From the NCBI GenBank assembly GCA_030220185.1, contig JASPKZ010001233.1, positions 1,666,001 to 1,730,000 on the forward strand: a stretch of DNA of 64,000 nt. Direction: 5' to 3'. This stretch comes from Diploptera punctata (taxonomy: Eukaryota > Arthropoda > Insecta > Blattodea > Blaberidae). The notes under the pieces are model-generated. The model was not told the origin of the DNA and made no database searches. It was given only the letters and a program-made list of their open reading frames with translations. Shown piece by piece: positions 62,701-64,000 of the stretch (its first letter is position 1; each line of letters begins with the position of its first letter). The position numbers were made by a program, and so were the translations under genes.

Positions 62701-63390
62701 ACAGGGTGAGTCTAAATTCCCCTTACAGAGTTTGAGGACTTCTAGTAGGGACCAAGACAATTAAGTTTAGCATAGAAACTCATGTCCAGAAACGTACACT
62801 ACCTGCAAAATCACCTCACATGCTTTTTTGGCGCCACTCACTAGGATAGTCTTGACAAATTAATCTATACGTCATTACCTGCTCATCTGATGTTCCATGT
62901 CCACTGCAAGTTTGTTTACATGCTATTCAGTTGAGTTTGTACCTGCACAATACAGAGTAATCCTTCAAGATGTACATACTTCATTAGTACCAGTACTATG
63001 TTGCTGTTATCCATGGCATACATATGCAGACATGATGTTATTGTATGGCAAAGCTCAGTACAATGGCAGGTCCGATTGCTTGGCCTGCACATTCTCCCAG
63101 CTTGACCCCACTAGACTACTACCTGTGAGGTCATAAGAAAACCTTAATTTACAATACCCCTGTAGAATCCGAGGAAGACCTACTAGCAAGAGATATGGCT
63201 GCAGTGGGTGTTGGAGGATCAGGGATTGGTGATCATGTGTACAAGAACATGGTATGGAGATACTGCATGTGTATTGTGTGTAACAGAAAAACGGTACACT
63301 TCCAGACATGGGTTCCTATGTTAAATTTAATTGTTTTGGTCTCCTCTATAAGTCATCAAACTCTGTAAGGGAAATTTAGACTCAACCTGT
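62701..63390 (+). mobile_element. DNA transposon relic with fused transposase ends
   Basis: Ends ACAGGGTGAGTCTAAATTCC and the complement of ACAGGTTGAGTCTAAATTTC, inverted similarity about 100 bp, flanked by ATAC on both sides. Inside, YADMMLLYGKAQYNG (start of arthropod transposases with an N-terminal DUF4817-type helix-turn-helix) is joined directly to DCLAWPAHSPSLTPLDYYL and PVESEEDLLARDMAAV from the C-terminal DDE part. The middle of the transposase is deleted, making it non-autonomous. Confidence 0.72.
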
Positions 63391-64000
63391 ATACACACGC
63401 ACACACATACCCTTTACCATCCATCCACTGACATACCATATGTCCAGCCACCAATGCATCCATCATCTATCCACCTAAAAAACATACATTCGATCATCCA
63501 TTCACCCAACTTCTCCCAAACATAGCTCTACTTTGACACAGTGATGGAGTTTCTGTGTTCAAATGTTCCTATCTCTGTACTGGCTCCAGCTTTGTTACTG
63601 GTAGGGACACCCTTGCCAGGCAGATCAAATTTTATGATTCAGACAAAAAGAGATATCCTAGTCTTCCAGGTTGGGGATTGGATGTGTTGTTGATGACCCC
63701 ATTCTGTAAAAAAATATTGTTGAGAATCCCCAAAATGAAGACAGACAATTATCATATGAAGAATCAAGCAAGTCACTTTTTTTGTCAAAATGGAGTTTGA
63801 CGTGTCATTAATTTTCCATGAAAAACACAATCATTTACAAAGTGTGAAACAGTAAAAGATACAATTTAGTCATGGGTTTATTTACCTCCAAAGTTTGACA
63901 CAAGGGTAAGGAAGTATGGATGTTGAACAACTCAAAGTATGTTTTCTAGCTTTCAAAATAATTTGTTTCTCTCAGCTCTTAAAATGCTTTGCTTTCCAGC
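63391..64000. other. Intergenic, no recognisable gene
   Basis: Starts with a CACA-rich and CCATCCATC-type simple-sequence stretch (63391-63520), then unassigned sequence to the window end. Confidence 0.4.

Overview
This is a slice of a large, AT-rich, repeat-swollen animal genome, almost certainly an insect. The inserted repeats are tRNA-derived SINEs, non-LTR retrotransposon 3' ends and Penelope-like elements (PLEs). A LINE tail protein ending in VGRPRMRWENNI and AAMNLRVR resembles repeats I associate with cockroaches and other polyneopterans. The taxon is an inference.

Host gene. One host gene is recognisable: the 3' half of the GRAF / ARHGAP26-type RhoGAP gene (Drosophila Graf) on the + strand. 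Eight coding exons fit together without a frame conflict, all with GT-AG borders: 3056-3215 (end of RhoGAP), 11875-12075, 16305-16620, 21407-21538, 22619-22670 and 31275-31337 (Pro/Gln/Ser-rich linker), and 33764-33843 and 35704-35795 (SH3, stop at 35793). The BAR, PH and N-terminal RhoGAP exons lie before base 1. A 3' UTR follows, and no further host gene is visible from about 36.4 to 64 kb.

Layout. 0-3 kb: LINE remnants, a PLE remnant, tRNA-like SINE (family S1) copies. 3-12 kb: Graf intron holding a PLE with a long intact RT-endonuclease ORF (5.4-7.5 kb, family PLE-A), a nearly complete non-LTR element (7.6-10.05 kb) and a second LINE end (10.06-10.77 kb). A PLE-B insertion at 11.13-11.86 kb duplicated the acceptor of exon 2. 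12-35 kb: introns packed with PLE-B fold-backs, SINEs, a Harbinger-like relic and a MITE. 36-53 kb: PLE-B palindromes (the largest 2.2 kb) and a five-copy S1 array. 53-64 kb: SINEs, LINE remnants, nested insertions and two internally deleted DNA transposons.

Main signal. A family of PLE-derived hairpin elements recurs. Ten insertions have a perfect 11-15 bp target-site duplication (TSD). Each is an inverted repeat whose centre is the 5' side and whose outer ends are 3' sides, and just one end carries an extra tail containing a version of GTTACTTCCTATTGTAA. The fuller copies carry a hammerhead-ribozyme motif in each arm, with compensatory changes between copies. tRNA-like SINEs in the same window show the same head-to-head, one-long-tail design with 10-12 bp TSDs, which suggests a shared integration mechanism.
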